Origin: Kaistella treverensis
GTDB taxonomy: Bacteria > Bacteroidota > Bacteroidia > Flavobacteriales > Weeksellaceae
Assembly (NCBI RefSeq): GCF_900114045.1
Contig: NZ_FORQ01000003.1
Coordinates: 62,001-126,000, forward strand
Direction: 5' to 3'
DNA length: 64,000 nt
Shown here: positions 42,683 through 53,343 of the stretch, in pieces
Numbering within the stretch: position 1 is the first letter of the stretch
Layout of the letters: each line of letters opens with the position of its first letter
Program-made: the position numbers and the translations under genes
Notes under the pieces: model-generated
What the model saw: only the letters and a program-made list of their open reading frames with translations
Databases searched by the model: none
Told to the model about the DNA's origin: nothing

Positions 42683-42799
42683 ATGAAAGTTAGAGCATCT
42701 ATCAAAAAAAGAAGTGCTGATTGCAAAATTGTTCGCAGAAAGGGCGTTCTTTTTGTGATCAACAAGAAGAACCCAAAATTTAAACAAAGACAAGGCTAA
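42683..42799 (+). CDS. rpmJ: 50S ribosomal protein L36, zinc-free form
   Basis: 38 aa (starts [20 protein letters not shown], ends KFKQRQG). Of the usual CxxC-x12-C-x4-H zinc site only one Cys remains; the first Cys is Ser, the third Asn and the His is Phe. Too short for most ORF callers but certain from the conserved start, end and position between infA and rpsM. Confidence 0.93.
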   Translation: MKVRASIKKRSADCKIVRRKGVLFVINKKNPKFKQRQG

Positions 42800-42808
42800 A
42801 ATTAAATT

Positions 42809-43186
42809 ATGGCGAGAATTTCCGGTATTGATTTACCAAAGAACAAAAGAGGCGTTATCGGCTTAACTTATATTTATGGGATTGGAAGAAGTACTTCTTC
42901 TGAAATCTTAAAAGCAGCCGGCATCAGCGAAGACAAGAAAGTCAACGAATGGAATGACGATGAATTGGCATTAATCAGAAACTACATCACCGAAAACATC
43001 AAAGTAGAAGGTGAATTGCGTTCTGAAACTCAGATAAACATCAAACGTTTGATGGATATTGGTTGCCAACGAGGAATACGTCACAGACTGGGATTACCTT
43101 TAAGAGGCCAAAGAACAAAAAACAATTCTAGAACCCGAAAAGGAAAGAGAAAAACGGTTGCTAACAAGAAAAAAGCAAGTAAATAA
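42809..43186 (+). CDS. rpsM: 30S ribosomal protein S13
   Basis: 125 aa ([45 protein letters not shown]). Makes bridges B1a/B1b with the large subunit. First of the alpha block, 9 bp after rpmJ. Confidence 0.96.
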   Translation: MARISGIDLPKNKRGVIGLTYIYGIGRSTSSEILKAAGISEDKKVNEWNDDELALIRNYITENIKVEGELRSETQINIKRLMDIGCQRGIRHRLGLPLRGQRTKNNSRTRKGKRKTVANKKKASK

Positions 43187-43198
43187 TCGGTAAGAATT

Positions 43199-43588
43199 AT
43201 GGCAAAACAGACTAAAGCAGTTAAAAAAAGAAAAGTTAAAGTTGAAGCAATCGGCGAGGCACATATCCAAGCTACTTTCAACAATATCATCATTTCTTTA
43301 ACAAATAAAAGCGGAGAAGTCATCTCTTGGGCATCTGCCGGAAAGATGGGATTCAGAGGTTCGAAAAAGAATACTCCTTTTGCAGCTCAAATGGCAGCAG
43401 AAAATTGCTCTACAGTAGCACACGATGCTGGGCTACGCAGAGTAAAGGTTTACGTGAAAGGTCCAGGTGCAGGTAGAGAATCTGCTATCAGAACTATTCA
43501 CAATTCAGGAATTGAAGTAAGTGAAATCGTAGATGTGACTCCAATGCCACACAACGGATGTAGACCACCAAAAAGAAGAAGAGTATAA
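43199..43588 (+). CDS. rpsK: 30S ribosomal protein S11
   Basis: 129 aa ([38 protein letters not shown] end). 12 bp after rpsM. Confidence 0.97.
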   Translation: MAKQTKAVKKRKVKVEAIGEAHIQATFNNIIISLTNKSGEVISWASAGKMGFRGSKKNTPFAAQMAAENCSTVAHDAGLRRVKVYVKGPGAGRESAIRTIHNSGIEVSEIVDVTPMPHNGCRPPKRRRV

Positions 43589-43602
43589 TAATTCAACATT
43601 CA

Positions 43603-43655
43603 ACATTTAAAATTCATTGATTAAATCTTGAATCTTGAATCTTGAATCTTTAAAT
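43603..43655 (+). repeat. Short tandem repeats between rpsK and rpsD
   Basis: Four units of a 7-mer (A)AATCTTG at 43624-43651, preceded by two units of ATTCAAC at about 43601. A likely slippage-prone microsatellite inside the ribosomal operon. Confidence 0.75.
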
Positions 43656-43665
43656 CTAAAGAAAT

Positions 43666-44274
43666 ATGGCAAGATATATAGGACCAAAAACAAAGATTGC
43701 AAGAAAATTTGGTGCTGCAATCTACGGAGACGATAAAAGCTTCGAGAAAAGAAAAAACCAACCACCGGGACAACACGGTGTGAACAAAAGAAGAGGATCA
43801 AAGAAGTCCGAGTATGCTGTTCAGTTAATGGAAAAGCAGAAAGCTAAATATACCTACGGTATTTTAGAAAGACAATTTGCAAACCTTTATGAAAAAGCCA
43901 ACCGAGCAAAAGGCGTAACAGGTGAAGTTCTTTTACAGTTGTGTGAATCTAGATTAGACAATGTAGTGTACAGATTAGGTTATTCTAAAACCAGAGCGGG
44001 TGCAAGACAATTGGTTTCTCACAGACACATTACCGTAAATGGAGAATTGGTAAATATTCCATCGTATTCCTTGAAAGCAGGAGATGTAATTGCAGTAAGA
44101 GAAAAATCTAAATCTCTTGAAGTAATTGCTGATTCATTAGCTTACAAATCAACTTACGAGTGGTTACAATTTAACGACGAGAAAAAAGAAGGTACTTTCG
44201 TATCAGCTCCGGAGAGAATCCAAATCCCGGAAGATATCAGAGAACAACTGATCGTCGAACTTTACTCTAAATAA
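43666..44274 (+). CDS. rpsD: 30S ribosomal protein S4
   Basis: 202 aa. S4 RNA-binding domain: [37 protein letters not shown] at about residues 92-124. No N-terminal zinc cysteines. Primary 16S-binding protein and, in E. coli, repressor of the alpha operon. Confidence 0.96.
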   Translation: MARYIGPKTKIARKFGAAIYGDDKSFEKRKNQPPGQHGVNKRRGSKKSEYAVQLMEKQKAKYTYGILERQFANLYEKANRAKGVTGEVLLQLCESRLDNVVYRLGYSKTRAGARQLVSHRHITVNGELVNIPSYSLKAGDVIAVREKSKSLEVIADSLAYKSTYEWLQFNDEKKEGTFVSAPERIQIPEDIREQLIVELYSK

Positions 44275-44307
44275 TAATTTTTTCAAATTTTTGCTCAACC
44301 TAATTAT

Positions 44308-45303
44308 ATGGCAATTTTAACATTTATTAAACCCGATAAAGTAATACTTCTTAATTCTGATGAGTTCAAAGGGCAATTTGAATTTCGCCCGTTAGAATCA
44401 GGATTTGGTCTTACCATCGGTAATGCTTTGAGAAGAGTTTTACTTTCTTCTCTGGAAGGATATGCTATTACATCTATCAAAATAGAAGGCGTAGAGCACG
44501 AATTTTCAACGATTCCAGGTGTTATTGAAGACGTGACAGAAGTAATTCTGAACCTGAAACAATTAAGACTTCGCGCTAAAACTGAAACTGCTTCTGCAGA
44601 AACAGTTACCGCGAAAATATCTGGTCAAAATACGATTACAGCCGGTGATTTAGGAAAAACAATGCAGGAATTCGAAGTTTTGAACCCTGACTTGGTAATC
44701 TGTTCCGCCAATAAAGATGTGAAATTTGAAATCACATTCAATATTGAAAAAGGAAGAGGTTATGTTCCGTCCGAGCAGAACAAATCCGCAAACGCTCCAA
44801 TCGGAACCATTGCGATTGACTCTATCTTCACACCGATCAAAAAAGTTCAGTACAGTGTTGAAAACTATCGTGTCGAGCAAAAAACAGACTACGAAAAATT
44901 AGTATTGGATATTGAAACTGATGGTTCCATCAGCCCTCAAAATGCCTTGACAGAAGCTTCTAAGATATTAATTTATCATTTCATGTTATTCTCCGATGAG
45001 AGAATTACTTTAGAAACAGAAGCCGTGAAAGCAAGCATCCAGTATGATGAAGAAACTTTACATACAAGACAACTCCTGAAATCCAAATTGGTAGATATGG
45101 ATCTGTCTGTAAGAGCACTAAACTGCTTGAAAGCTGCTGAAGTGGAAACTTTAGGAGAACTGGTTTCTTATACAAAGTCTGATTTGATGAAATTCAGAAA
45201 TTTCGGTAAAAAATCCTTAACAGAATTAGAAGAATTAGTGCATGCAAAAGGTCTTAACTTCGGTTTCGACGTTGCAAAATATAAATTAGACGCTGATAAA
45301 TAA
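44308..45303 (+). CDS. rpoA: DNA-directed RNA polymerase subunit alpha
   Basis: 331 aa. N-terminal dimerisation domain ([26 protein letters not shown]) and C-terminal domain of HhH type ([45 protein letters not shown]). Normal length. 6 bp before rplQ. Confidence 0.97.
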   Translation: MAILTFIKPDKVILLNSDEFKGQFEFRPLESGFGLTIGNALRRVLLSSLEGYAITSIKIEGVEHEFSTIPGVIEDVTEVILNLKQLRLRAKTETASAETVTAKISGQNTITAGDLGKTMQEFEVLNPDLVICSANKDVKFEITFNIEKGRGYVPSEQNKSANAPIGTIAIDSIFTPIKKVQYSVENYRVEQKTDYEKLVLDIETDGSISPQNALTEASKILIYHFMLFSDERITLETEAVKASIQYDEETLHTRQLLKSKLVDMDLSVRALNCLKAAEVETLGELVSYTKSDLMKFRNFGKKSLTELEELVHAKGLNFGFDVAKYKLDADK

Positions 45304-45309
45304 CAAACA

Positions 45310-45840
45310 ATGAGACACGGTAAAAAATTCAATCACTTATCTAGAACAGCTTCGCACAGAAGTGCTTTGCTTTCTAATATGGCTTGTTCTCTTATTGAGC
45401 ATAAAAGAATCAACACCACCGTTGCAAAAGCAAAAGCTTTGCGCGTGTATGTTGAGCCTATCTTAACTAAAGCTAAAGAAGATACAACACATAACAGAAG
45501 AACAGTTTTCGCTTACCTGCAAAGCAAAGAAGCAGTTACTGAACTTTTCAGAACAATTGCTCCTAAAATTGCAGAAAGAAATGGTGGTTACACCAGAATC
45601 ATCAAAACTGGTTTCAGACAAGGTGATGCAGCTGATATGGCAATGATCGAGCTTGTAGATTTCAACGAACTTTACAACCCGAATGCAGAAGAGAAAAAAG
45701 TTACAAGAAGAAGCAGAAGAGCAACTCCAAAAGTTGCAGAAACTGTTGCTGAAGTAAAAGAAACTCCTGCACAAGACGAAACGAAATCTGAAGAAACTAC
45801 CGGCGAAGCCGCACAGTCATCAGATAACAAAACTGATTAA
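45310..45840 (+). CDS. rplQ: 50S ribosomal protein L17
   Basis: 176 aa against 127 in E. coli. Residues 1-120 are the L17 core ([20 protein letters not shown]). Residues about 135-176 are an acidic tail rich in Glu, Thr and Ala ([20 protein letters not shown]). Extended L17 tails are usual in Bacteroidota. Last gene of the superoperon, followed by a strong terminator. Confidence 0.96.
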   Translation: MRHGKKFNHLSRTASHRSALLSNMACSLIEHKRINTTVAKAKALRVYVEPILTKAKEDTTHNRRTVFAYLQSKEAVTELFRTIAPKIAERNGGYTRIIKTGFRQGDAADMAMIELVDFNELYNPNAEEKKVTRRSRRATPKVAETVAEVKETPAQDETKSEETTGEAAQSSDNKTD

Positions 45841-45861
45841 TCAGTTAGATAATTCCCCAAA

Positions 45862-45898
45862 AAAAAGGCCGCTCAATTTATTTTGAGCGGCTTTTTTA
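45862..45898 (+). terminator. Terminator of the ribosomal superoperon
   Basis: GCCGCTCAA (45868-45876) pairs with TTGAGCGGC (45883-45891), with flanking A- and T-runs. Confidence 0.92.
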
Positions 45899-45914
45899 TT
45901 ATTGAGGAATTTTA

Positions 45915-46282
45915 AAAATTCTCCGCTAGTTCACCTAATTTTCCATTTCACCAAACCCAAAAAATTTCCTGCTGAAAGCCTGTTTTTTTTAAATTTTATT
46001 AAAAATATATTCCTGCATTCGTGGCAACTTTTCAATAAATAATTAAGGAAGTTCATCCGTGAAAATCTGCGAAATCTGCTCGATTCTTTCCATTGATATT
46101 TCCAAAAAATTAGACGCTTTACCGGCATTTTTTTCCAATTTCCATTTCAATAAATTCGTGCATTCGTGGCATTTCTCCCATCAAAATTTCCAAAAAAATT
46201 AGCCGCTATTTCACCTAATTTTCCCATTCACCAAACCCAAAAAATTTCCCGCTAAAAGCTGCTTTTTTTCACTTTTTAAATT
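45915..46282 (+). repeat. Gene-free spacer made of direct repeats
   Basis: Two copies of about 70-90 bp, at 45915-45992 and 46190-46275. They share TTCACCTAATTTTCC, CACCAAACCCAAAAAATTTC and GCT(A/G)AAAGC followed by a T-run. Between them are smaller repeats: CATTCGTGGCA at about 46016 and 46155, TATTTCCAAAAAATTAG at about 46098, and CTGCGAAATCTGC. No gene seen in these 370 bp. Confidence 0.7.
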
Positions 46283-46699
46283 CTACTCACCTTTCGCTTT
46301 CCGAAGCCTGATGACATTGTTTCCCTGCGTAATCGTCACGCTGTCATTTTTCGCCACAATTTCAATGTCATAGTTTCCATATACACTGCGTTCTGCGTTT
46401 GATTCTTTCTGCGGCGCCGAAATCGTTTTGTTATTGCTCTGGATGCTGATGGTTTTGTCCGAGCCATTTTTAAAAGTCACCAAAGCAGAACTTCCGTCTT
46501 CCGCTACATATCGGTCCGTGTATTGGTCGGCAGACGTGCTGTCAGTCACGCCATTCGTTTTAGAAACCGTAGTGTCAACCGGAATGGTTATCGCGCCGTT
46601 ATCGTCTTTGATCACACTTGTATTTCCTTCCGTATTTTTCGTGCAGCTCGTCGCCATCAGCACTGCGCAGCCCGCCACGGTTAATAGTAATTTTTTCAT
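46283..46699 (-). CDS. Lipoprotein, possibly MliC-like
   Basis: 138 aa from ATG 46699 (an in-frame ATG 12 bp upstream is possible). Signal peptide MKKLLLTVAGCAVLMATSC with the lipobox ending at Cys 19. Residues 60-138 (RYVAEDGSSALVTFKNGSDK, YGNYDIEIVAKNDSVTITQG) resemble the small beta-barrel of membrane-bound lysozyme inhibitor MliC, but the similarity is weak. Stands alone on the minus strand. Confidence 0.55.
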   Translation of the reverse strand: MKKLLLTVAGCAVLMATSCTKNTEGNTSVIKDDNGAITIPVDTTVSKTNGVTDSTSADQYTDRYVAEDGSSALVTFKNGSDKTISIQSNNKTISAPQKESNAERSVYGNYDIEIVAKNDSVTITQGNNVIRLRKAKGE

Positions 46700-46834
46700 G
46701 GTATTTTGCATTGTATTAACTCAAATTTAAAGAATCCATTTTTAATCTGCATCAAAGACTTAGAATTAACTAAATTTTAACGGAAAGCATATTAAAATCA
46801 GGTTTACGCACGCGCAGTTTCCCTCAATTTTAAC

Positions 46835-46842
46835 TAAATTTG
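46835..46842 (+). promoter_or_regulatory. -7 promoter element of enolase gene
   Basis: TAAATTTG fits TAnnTTTG, 30 bp before the eno ATG. A TTT at 46818-46820 is too near for a standard -33 box. Confidence 0.45.
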
Positions 46843-46853
46843 TCTTACATTAA

Positions 46854-48164
<1,311 letters not shown>

Positions 48165-48246
48165 TAGACAAAATATATTGGGAACGCCGAAAATCTTTTG
48201 TGTTTTCCTTTCAATATTCATAAATTAGTAAAAAAATAAATTAAAA

Positions 48247-49533
48247 ATGGCAGATAATAAAGTTGTCTTAAACTATGACGGCAATTCTTACGAATATCCG
48301 ATCATTGATAGCACCATTGGTGACAGAGGAATTGATATTTCTAAATTAAGAGACCAAACCGGGTTAATTACTTTAGACTTAGGATATAAAAACACGGGCG
48401 CTACTTTAAGCGACATTACTTATCTGGATGGTGACAACGGCGAATTGTATTACCGCGGTTATCCAATCGACCAGATTGCTGAAAAATCCAATTTTACCGA
48501 AGTAATGTACCTTTTGCTGAACGGTAATTTACCAACAGCAGACCAGTTCAACGGTTTCGAAAAAGGCATCAAAAAATACAATTTCGTCGCTGATGAAATG
48601 AAAAGATTAATCGATGTTTTCCCTCGTTCCGCGCATCCTATGGGTGTTTTATCTTCACTTACTTCTGCACTTACCGCTTTTAATCCAAAAGCTGTAGACG
48701 TGAATTCCAAAGAAGATATGGACCACGCAGCAGAAATGTTGATCGCGAAATTCTCGCACCTTTGTGCTTGGACATACCGTAAGAAAATGGGTCTGCCAAT
48801 CAACCATGGTGATGATAGCTTAAACTATGTAGAGAATTTCTACAAAATGTGTTTCCGTCGTCCAAACCAGGAATTCGAGTTGGATCCGGTTGTAGTTGAT
48901 GCTTTAGAAAAACTTTTAATCTTACATGCGGATCATGAGCAAAACTGTTCTACCTCAACGGTAAGAATGGTAGGTTCCGCACACACTGGATTGTTTGCTT
49001 CGGTTTCTGCCGGTATTTCTGCACTTTGGGGACCACTTCACGGTGGCGCAAACCAAGCGGTAATAGAGATGCTTGAAATGATCGAGCAAGACGGCGGCGA
49101 CGTTGCAAAATATGTAGAAAAAGCCAAAAATAAGGACGATAATTTCCGTTTGATGGGCTTTGGTCACCGCGTTTACAAAAACTTCGATCCGCGCGCACGC
49201 ATCATTAAAAAAGCCGCAGATGATATCTTAACTTCTTTAGGAGTTGAAGACAAAGCATTAGACATCGCAATGCAGCTCGAGCGTGTAGCTTTGGAAGACG
49301 AATATTTCGTAAGCAGAAAACTTTATCCAAACGTAGATTTCTATTCTGGAATCATTTATCGTGCTTTAGGAATCCCAACAGAAATGTTCACCGTAATGTT
49401 TGCTTTAGGCAGACTTCCGGGCTGGATTTCCCAATGGAAAGAAATGCGTTTGCACAACGATCCAATCGGGCGTCCGCGCCAGGTTTATCAGGGTGAAAAA
49501 GCCCGCGATTACGTACCGATGAACGCAAGATAA
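48247..49533 (+). CDS. gltA: Citrate synthase (hexameric type II)
   Basis: 428 aa. Condenses acetyl-CoA and oxaloacetate, entry to the TCA cycle. Active-site elements are GPLHGGANQAVIEMLE (His), GFGHRVYKNFDPRA (His) and NVDFYSGIIYRALGI (Asp). The N-terminal part (YEYPIIDSTIGDRGIDISKLR) is typical of the NADH-sensitive Gram-negative form. It lies 82 bp after eno and may be read from it or from its own promoter; no clear -7 box found. Confidence 0.95.
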   Translation: MADNKVVLNYDGNSYEYPIIDSTIGDRGIDISKLRDQTGLITLDLGYKNTGATLSDITYLDGDNGELYYRGYPIDQIAEKSNFTEVMYLLLNGNLPTADQFNGFEKGIKKYNFVADEMKRLIDVFPRSAHPMGVLSSLTSALTAFNPKAVDVNSKEDMDHAAEMLIAKFSHLCAWTYRKKMGLPINHGDDSLNYVENFYKMCFRRPNQEFELDPVVVDALEKLLILHADHEQNCSTSTVRMVGSAHTGLFASVSAGISALWGPLHGGANQAVIEMLEMIEQDGGDVAKYVEKAKNKDDNFRLMGFGHRVYKNFDPRARIIKKAADDILTSLGVEDKALDIAMQLERVALEDEYFVSRKLYPNVDFYSGIIYRALGIPTEMFTVMFALGRLPGWISQWKEMRLHNDPIGRPRQVYQGEKARDYVPMNAR

Positions 49534-49551
49534 ATCAAGAAAATATAGCAA

Positions 49552-49586
49552 TTTCCCCCGCAATTTTATTGCGAGGGATTTTTTTT
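49552..49586 (+). terminator. Terminator after gltA
   Basis: CCC and CGCAA (49556-49563) pair with TTGCG and GGG (49569-49577, one A bulge), loop TTTTA reduced, followed by eight T. Confidence 0.85.
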
Positions 49587-50090
49587 GCCCTTACTTCAGC
49601 ATTTTTTGTTTTTCTCTTTTCTTGTTTCTCTTTTCTTTTCTATTTTTTCGACGCTTTTTCAACATTTTTTCTCTTTTCTCTTTACTCTTTTTTCTCATCT
49701 CTACTGTCTTTTGGGCGCCTTTTCCGGCTGTCACTACTCGCTTTTTTTGGCGGCGGCTTTGCCGCCGCCAAAAAAGAGCTCAAACAGGCCGTTCCATCCG
49801 GGGCGCAGCACCGTCTTCACCAAAAATTTCCGCCTGAAACGCAATTTTTTTTAAACAACTTTTTTCAAAACAAAAAAAATCAGGTTAAAACGCCGTTTTT
49901 TTTCGTTTTAATTTCGCGCCGCCGTTTATGCTGTAAAAGATAAAATTCGTAATTTCCCATTTCAATAACAATTGTTTTATTTTACAAATTTTACTGGCTA
50001 AACCGCGGTTTTTTTTGAAAATTCAAAACCAAAAAATTTGCCCTTAAAAGGGGAAATTTTTCTAAATTATAAAACACCATTTTAACCAAA
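49587..50090 (+). other. Long spacer between gltA and paaZ
   Basis: No gene believed. It holds a C/T-rich tract (TTTTCTC repeats, about 49600-49700), repeat element C (49713-49807), and three copies of the recurrent motif (49882, 49994 and 50041). An ORF of 124 aa here (49569-49943) is Phe-rich, covers the terminator and the repeat, and is rejected. Confidence 0.6.
49713..49807 (+). repeat. Structured intergenic repeat element, copy C
   Basis: GGGCGCCTTTTCCGGCTGTC flank, then a perfect 15-bp stem (49743-49757 with 49761-49775) with loop TTT and a GGCGGCGGC core, then GAGCTC, CAGGCCGTTCCATCCGGGG. Outer CCGG (49724-49727) pairs with CCGG (49798-49801); copy A has CCCG/CGGG at the same place, a compensated change. 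GC-rich against an AT-rich background. Confidence 0.65.
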
Positions 50091-52583
50091 ATGACGAAAC
50101 TAAAAAATTATATCAGCGGCCAGTGGATCGAAGGTTCCGGAAACGACATTCCATTGTACAACGCGGTAAATGGCGAACTCGTCGCCATTTCCGACACTGA
50201 AGGAATCGATTTCGAGCAGGCGCTGGACTACGGCAGAACAGTGGGTTACAAAAACTTGTCTTCCATGACTTTCTACGACCGCGGCGAAATGCTGAAAAAA
50301 TTAGCGCTTTATCTACTAGAAAGAAAGAAAAATTATTACGAACTATCTTACAAAACTGGCGCAACTCACGCCGATTCCTGGGTGGATATTGAAGGCGGTT
50401 TTGGTACTTTTTTCACCTATTCCGGTTTAGCAAAACGGATGTTGCCGAATACACCGTTTTGGGTAGATGGCGACACGCAGAAAATTTCCGCCAACGGAAC
50501 TTTTCTTGGCACGCATATTCTCACGCCAAGCGAAGGCGTATCCGTGCAGATCAATGCGTACAATTTCCCGGTTTGGGGAATGATGGAAAAACTTTCCACC
50601 TCGCTTTTAGCCGGCGTTCCAAGTATCGTAAAACCTGCCACGCCGGGTTCTTATTTAACAAACGCCGTTTTCCAGGATATGATAGAAAGCGGACTTCTTC
50701 CGGAAGGCGCCATTCAGCTGGTTTGCGGCGAGCCCGGAAATATTCTAGATTACGTTCAGGACGGCGATTCGGTGCTTTTCACCGGTTCTGCTTCAACCGG
50801 AAAAAAATTAAAATCTTTGCCGTCTGTTTCCAAAAATGCAGTGCGTTTCAATATGGAAGCCGATTCTTTGAACTGTTCAATTCTCGGCCTCGACGCAAAA
50901 CCCGGCACACCGGAATTCGATCTGTTCATCAAAGAAGTTCGCACCGAAATGACGACAAAAGCCGGACAAAAATGTACCGCGATTCGTCGCATCATCGTAC
51001 CGGAAAATTTGGTTGGGGATGTTCAAAATGCTTTAAGCAAAGCTTTAGACCAAACAAAAATCGGAAATCCTTTAAGCCGCGAAACCCGCATGGGTTCCAT
51101 CGTTGGTAAAAAAGAAATGGCTGTTTTACAGGAAAAAATTAATTTATTAAGAGCTGAAACCGAACTTATTTACGACGGCAAGCATGAATTGGTTGACGCT
51201 GATTATGAAAACGGCGCGTTTATGTCTCCAAAAGTGTTCTACAACGATAAACCCTTTGAAAAAAATATTTCACATGAAGTCGAAGCGTTCGGTCCGGTTT
51301 CCACATTGATGCCGTACAGAGATTCCGAAGAAGCAGCCGCTTTGGCAAAACGCGGAAAAGGCAGTTTGGTCGGTTCCATTATTTCTCACGACGAAAAATT
51401 CGTCGCCGAAACTTCTTGGAAAATGGCATCTTCACACGGCCGCATTTTCGTTTTAAACCGCGATAACGCTAAAGAATCTACAGGCCACGGTTCGCCTTTA
51501 CCGACATTGATGCACGGCGGTCCCGGGCGCGCTGGCGGCGGTGAAGAAATGGGTGGCTTGAATGGTCTACATTTTTTCCTTCAAAAAACCGCAATTCAAG
51601 GTTCACCGGATATTTTGACGGCGATCACAAAAATCTACCAACAAGGAGCCGAGAAAAAATATGCTGACAAACATCCGTTCAATAAATATTTTGAAGAAGT
51701 TGAAATCGGCGATTCTCTGGAAACTGCCGGAAGAACCGTTACGGAGGCCGACATTGTCAATTTTTCAAATGTTTCCTGGGATCATTTTTATGCCCACACC
51801 GACGCGACTTCTTTGAACGGAACTATCTTTGACAAAACCGTGGCGCACGGCTATTTCATTCTTTCAGCTGCTGCAGGTTTATTTGTTTCCGGAAAAAAAG
51901 GTCCCGTCATCGCCAACTACGGCCTGGAAAACGCGAGTTTCTTCAAACCGGTTTACGCGGGTGATACCATTACCGTTTACCTGACGGCGAAAGAAAAAAT
52001 CAACAAGGGAGTGAAAGGACGCAATGTCCCGAGTGGCGTGGTAAAATGGCTCGTAGAAGTAGTGAATCAGCGTGAAGAAGTGGTGTGTGTCGCAACAATT
52101 TTAACTTTAGTGGCAAAAAAATCACCTTTCATTAAAATCGATTACAAAGATTTTACAAAAAGACTGAACAATTTAACCGAAAAATCTCTGGCTCTGTGGG
52201 GCAGAATGACAGCGCAGGAAATGCTCGAACATCTTGAATCTACAATGAAATACAGCATTGGTGAGCTTGAAACCAGAGAGTGTAAAACGCCCGAAGAACA
52301 TTTGGAAAAATATCAGGATTCGCTTTATAATTTCCGAAAGATGCCGAAAGATTTCCCGGCACCTTTCCTCGAAGATGGCAAATTACCAGCTTTGAAATAT
52401 AAAAACCTCGACGAAGCGAAAACGCATTTCCTGGAATCTGTAAAAAATTATCAGATATATTACCGCGAAAATCCGGAAGCAGAACATCTTCATTTTGTTT
52501 TCGGCATGCTGAATAAAGAAATGATGGAGCTATTTCACCAAAAACATGTAACGCACCATTTCGAACAGTTTAACCTCATTTAA
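50091..52583 (+). CDS. paaZ: PaaZ-type oxepin-CoA hydrolase / semialdehyde dehydrogenase with C-terminal DinB/DUF1569-like domain
   Basis: 830 aa; PaaZ is normally about 680. Residues 1-525 are the aldehyde dehydrogenase (VQINAYNFPVWGMMEKLS, Glu in FNMEADSLN, catalytic Cys in KAGQKCTAIRRI). Residues 530-680 are the MaoC-like hydratase (VEIGDSLETAGRTVTEADIV, SWDHFYAHTDA, KTVAHGYFILS). PaaZ opens the oxepin-CoA ring and oxidises the product aldehyde in phenylacetate catabolism. Residues about 685-830 (LWGRMTAQEMLEHLESTMKY, HQKHVTHHFEQFNLI) are a helical DinB-like domain of DUF1569 type, not part of known PaaZ. The reading frame is open throughout, so this is a true fusion. No paaABCDE is seen nearby. 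Confidence 0.87.
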   Translation: MTKLKNYISGQWIEGSGNDIPLYNAVNGELVAISDTEGIDFEQALDYGRTVGYKNLSSMTFYDRGEMLKKLALYLLERKKNYYELSYKTGATHADSWVDIEGGFGTFFTYSGLAKRMLPNTPFWVDGDTQKISANGTFLGTHILTPSEGVSVQINAYNFPVWGMMEKLSTSLLAGVPSIVKPATPGSYLTNAVFQDMIESGLLPEGAIQLVCGEPGNILDYVQDGDSVLFTGSASTGKKLKSLPSVSKNAVRFNMEADSLNCSILGLDAKPGTPEFDLFIKEVRTEMTTKAGQKCTAIRRIIVPENLVGDVQNALSKALDQTKIGNPLSRETRMGSIVGKKEMAVLQEKINLLRAETELIYDGKHELVDADYENGAFMSPKVFYNDKPFEKNISHEVEAFGPVSTLMPYRDSEEAAALAKRGKGSLVGSIISHDEKFVAETSWKMASSHGRIFVLNRDNAKESTGHGSPLPTLMHGGPGRAGGGEEMGGLNGLHFFLQKTAIQGSPDILTAITKIYQQGAEKKYADKHPFNKYFEEVEIGDSLETAGRTVTEADIVNFSNVSWDHFYAHTDATSLNGTIFDKTVAHGYFILSAAAGLFVSGKKGPVIANYGLENASFFKPVYAGDTITVYLTAKEKINKGVKGRNVPSGVVKWLVEVVNQREEVVCVATILTLVAKKSPFIKIDYKDFTKRLNNLTEKSLALWGRMTAQEMLEHLESTMKYSIGELETRECKTPEEHLEKYQDSLYNFRKMPKDFPAPFLEDGKLPALKYKNLDEAKTHFLESVKNYQIYYRENPEAEHLHFVFGMLNKEMMELFHQKHVTHHFEQFNLI

Positions 52584-52656
52584 TTTACCAATGCACCAGT
52601 TTAATTATGTACCAACATTGGGAACCGCTGCATTGCAATATTATTAAATTAATAAA

Positions 52657-53343
52657 ATGACTTTTGGCGAAAAAGTAGTCGACTTTAATAAAACATTGCA
52701 TTATGGGGGCGAGCTTCCGGACGGATTTGATGTGCTCAATCCGTTTTTTGATAACGAAGAAACGTTGACAGTGATGACCAGTTTTTACAGCAAGTTTTAT
52801 AACGACGTCAACCACCGGAAATTTATTATCGGCATTAATCCAAGCCGTCATGGTGCGGGCGTTACAGGCGTGCCATTTACCGATACAAAGCGGCTTGAAA
52901 GCATTTGTGGCATCGAAATGAAATCAGCGCACACCCACGAGATTTCTTCGGTTTTTCTTTATGATGTTATTCAACAGTACGGTGGTCCGGAAAAATTTTA
53001 CAGCGAGTTTTACATTAATTCACCTTTTCCGCTTGCAATTACTCGCCGCACACCTCGAGGTTCGCTGAATGCGAATTATTATGACGAAAAACCCCTCTTT
53101 TTAGCCGTCAAAAAATTTATGATTGAGACCATAAAAAGTCACATCGATCTGGGTTTGGATACTTCAGAAGTTTTCATTCTCGGCAAGAAAAACGCTACTT
53201 TTATCGAAAAATTAAATGCTGAAAACCACTTTTTTGACCGTTTAACGGTGCTTGAACATCCGCGCTATATCCAGCAATACAAAAGCAAAGAAAAACAGCA
53301 GTTCATCGACAAATACATAATTGCCTTAAATAACAAACAATGA
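52657..53343 (+). CDS. SMUG2-like uracil-DNA glycosylase family protein (DUF4918)
   Basis: 228 aa. Matches the Bacteroidota DUF4918/SMUG2 group of the uracil-DNA glycosylase superfamily. The active-site loop is FIIGINPSRHGAGVTGVPFTD (about residues 51-71), and a second motif LEHPRYIQQY (about 205) supplies the His of motif B. Probably removes uracil or damaged bases. It sits between paaZ and an enoyl-CoA hydratase and overlaps the latter by 4 bp (ATGA), an odd partner for a repair enzyme. Confidence 0.78.
   Translation: MTFGEKVVDFNKTLHYGGELPDGFDVLNPFFDNEETLTVMTSFYSKFYNDVNHRKFIIGINPSRHGAGVTGVPFTDTKRLESICGIEMKSAHTHEISSVFLYDVIQQYGGPEKFYSEFYINSPFPLAITRRTPRGSLNANYYDEKPLFLAVKKFMIETIKSHIDLGLDTSEVFILGKKNATFIEKLNAENHFFDRLTVLEHPRYIQQYKSKEKQQFIDKYIIALNNKQ

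Noticed and set aside
43603-43655. CRISPR-like repetition
   Set aside because: The unit is 7 bp with no spacers and no cas genes in the window.
49569-49943. 124-aa Phe-rich ORF after gltA and two overlapping frames
   Set aside because: Covers a terminator T-run, a C/T-rich tract and repeat element C; composition is not protein-like.
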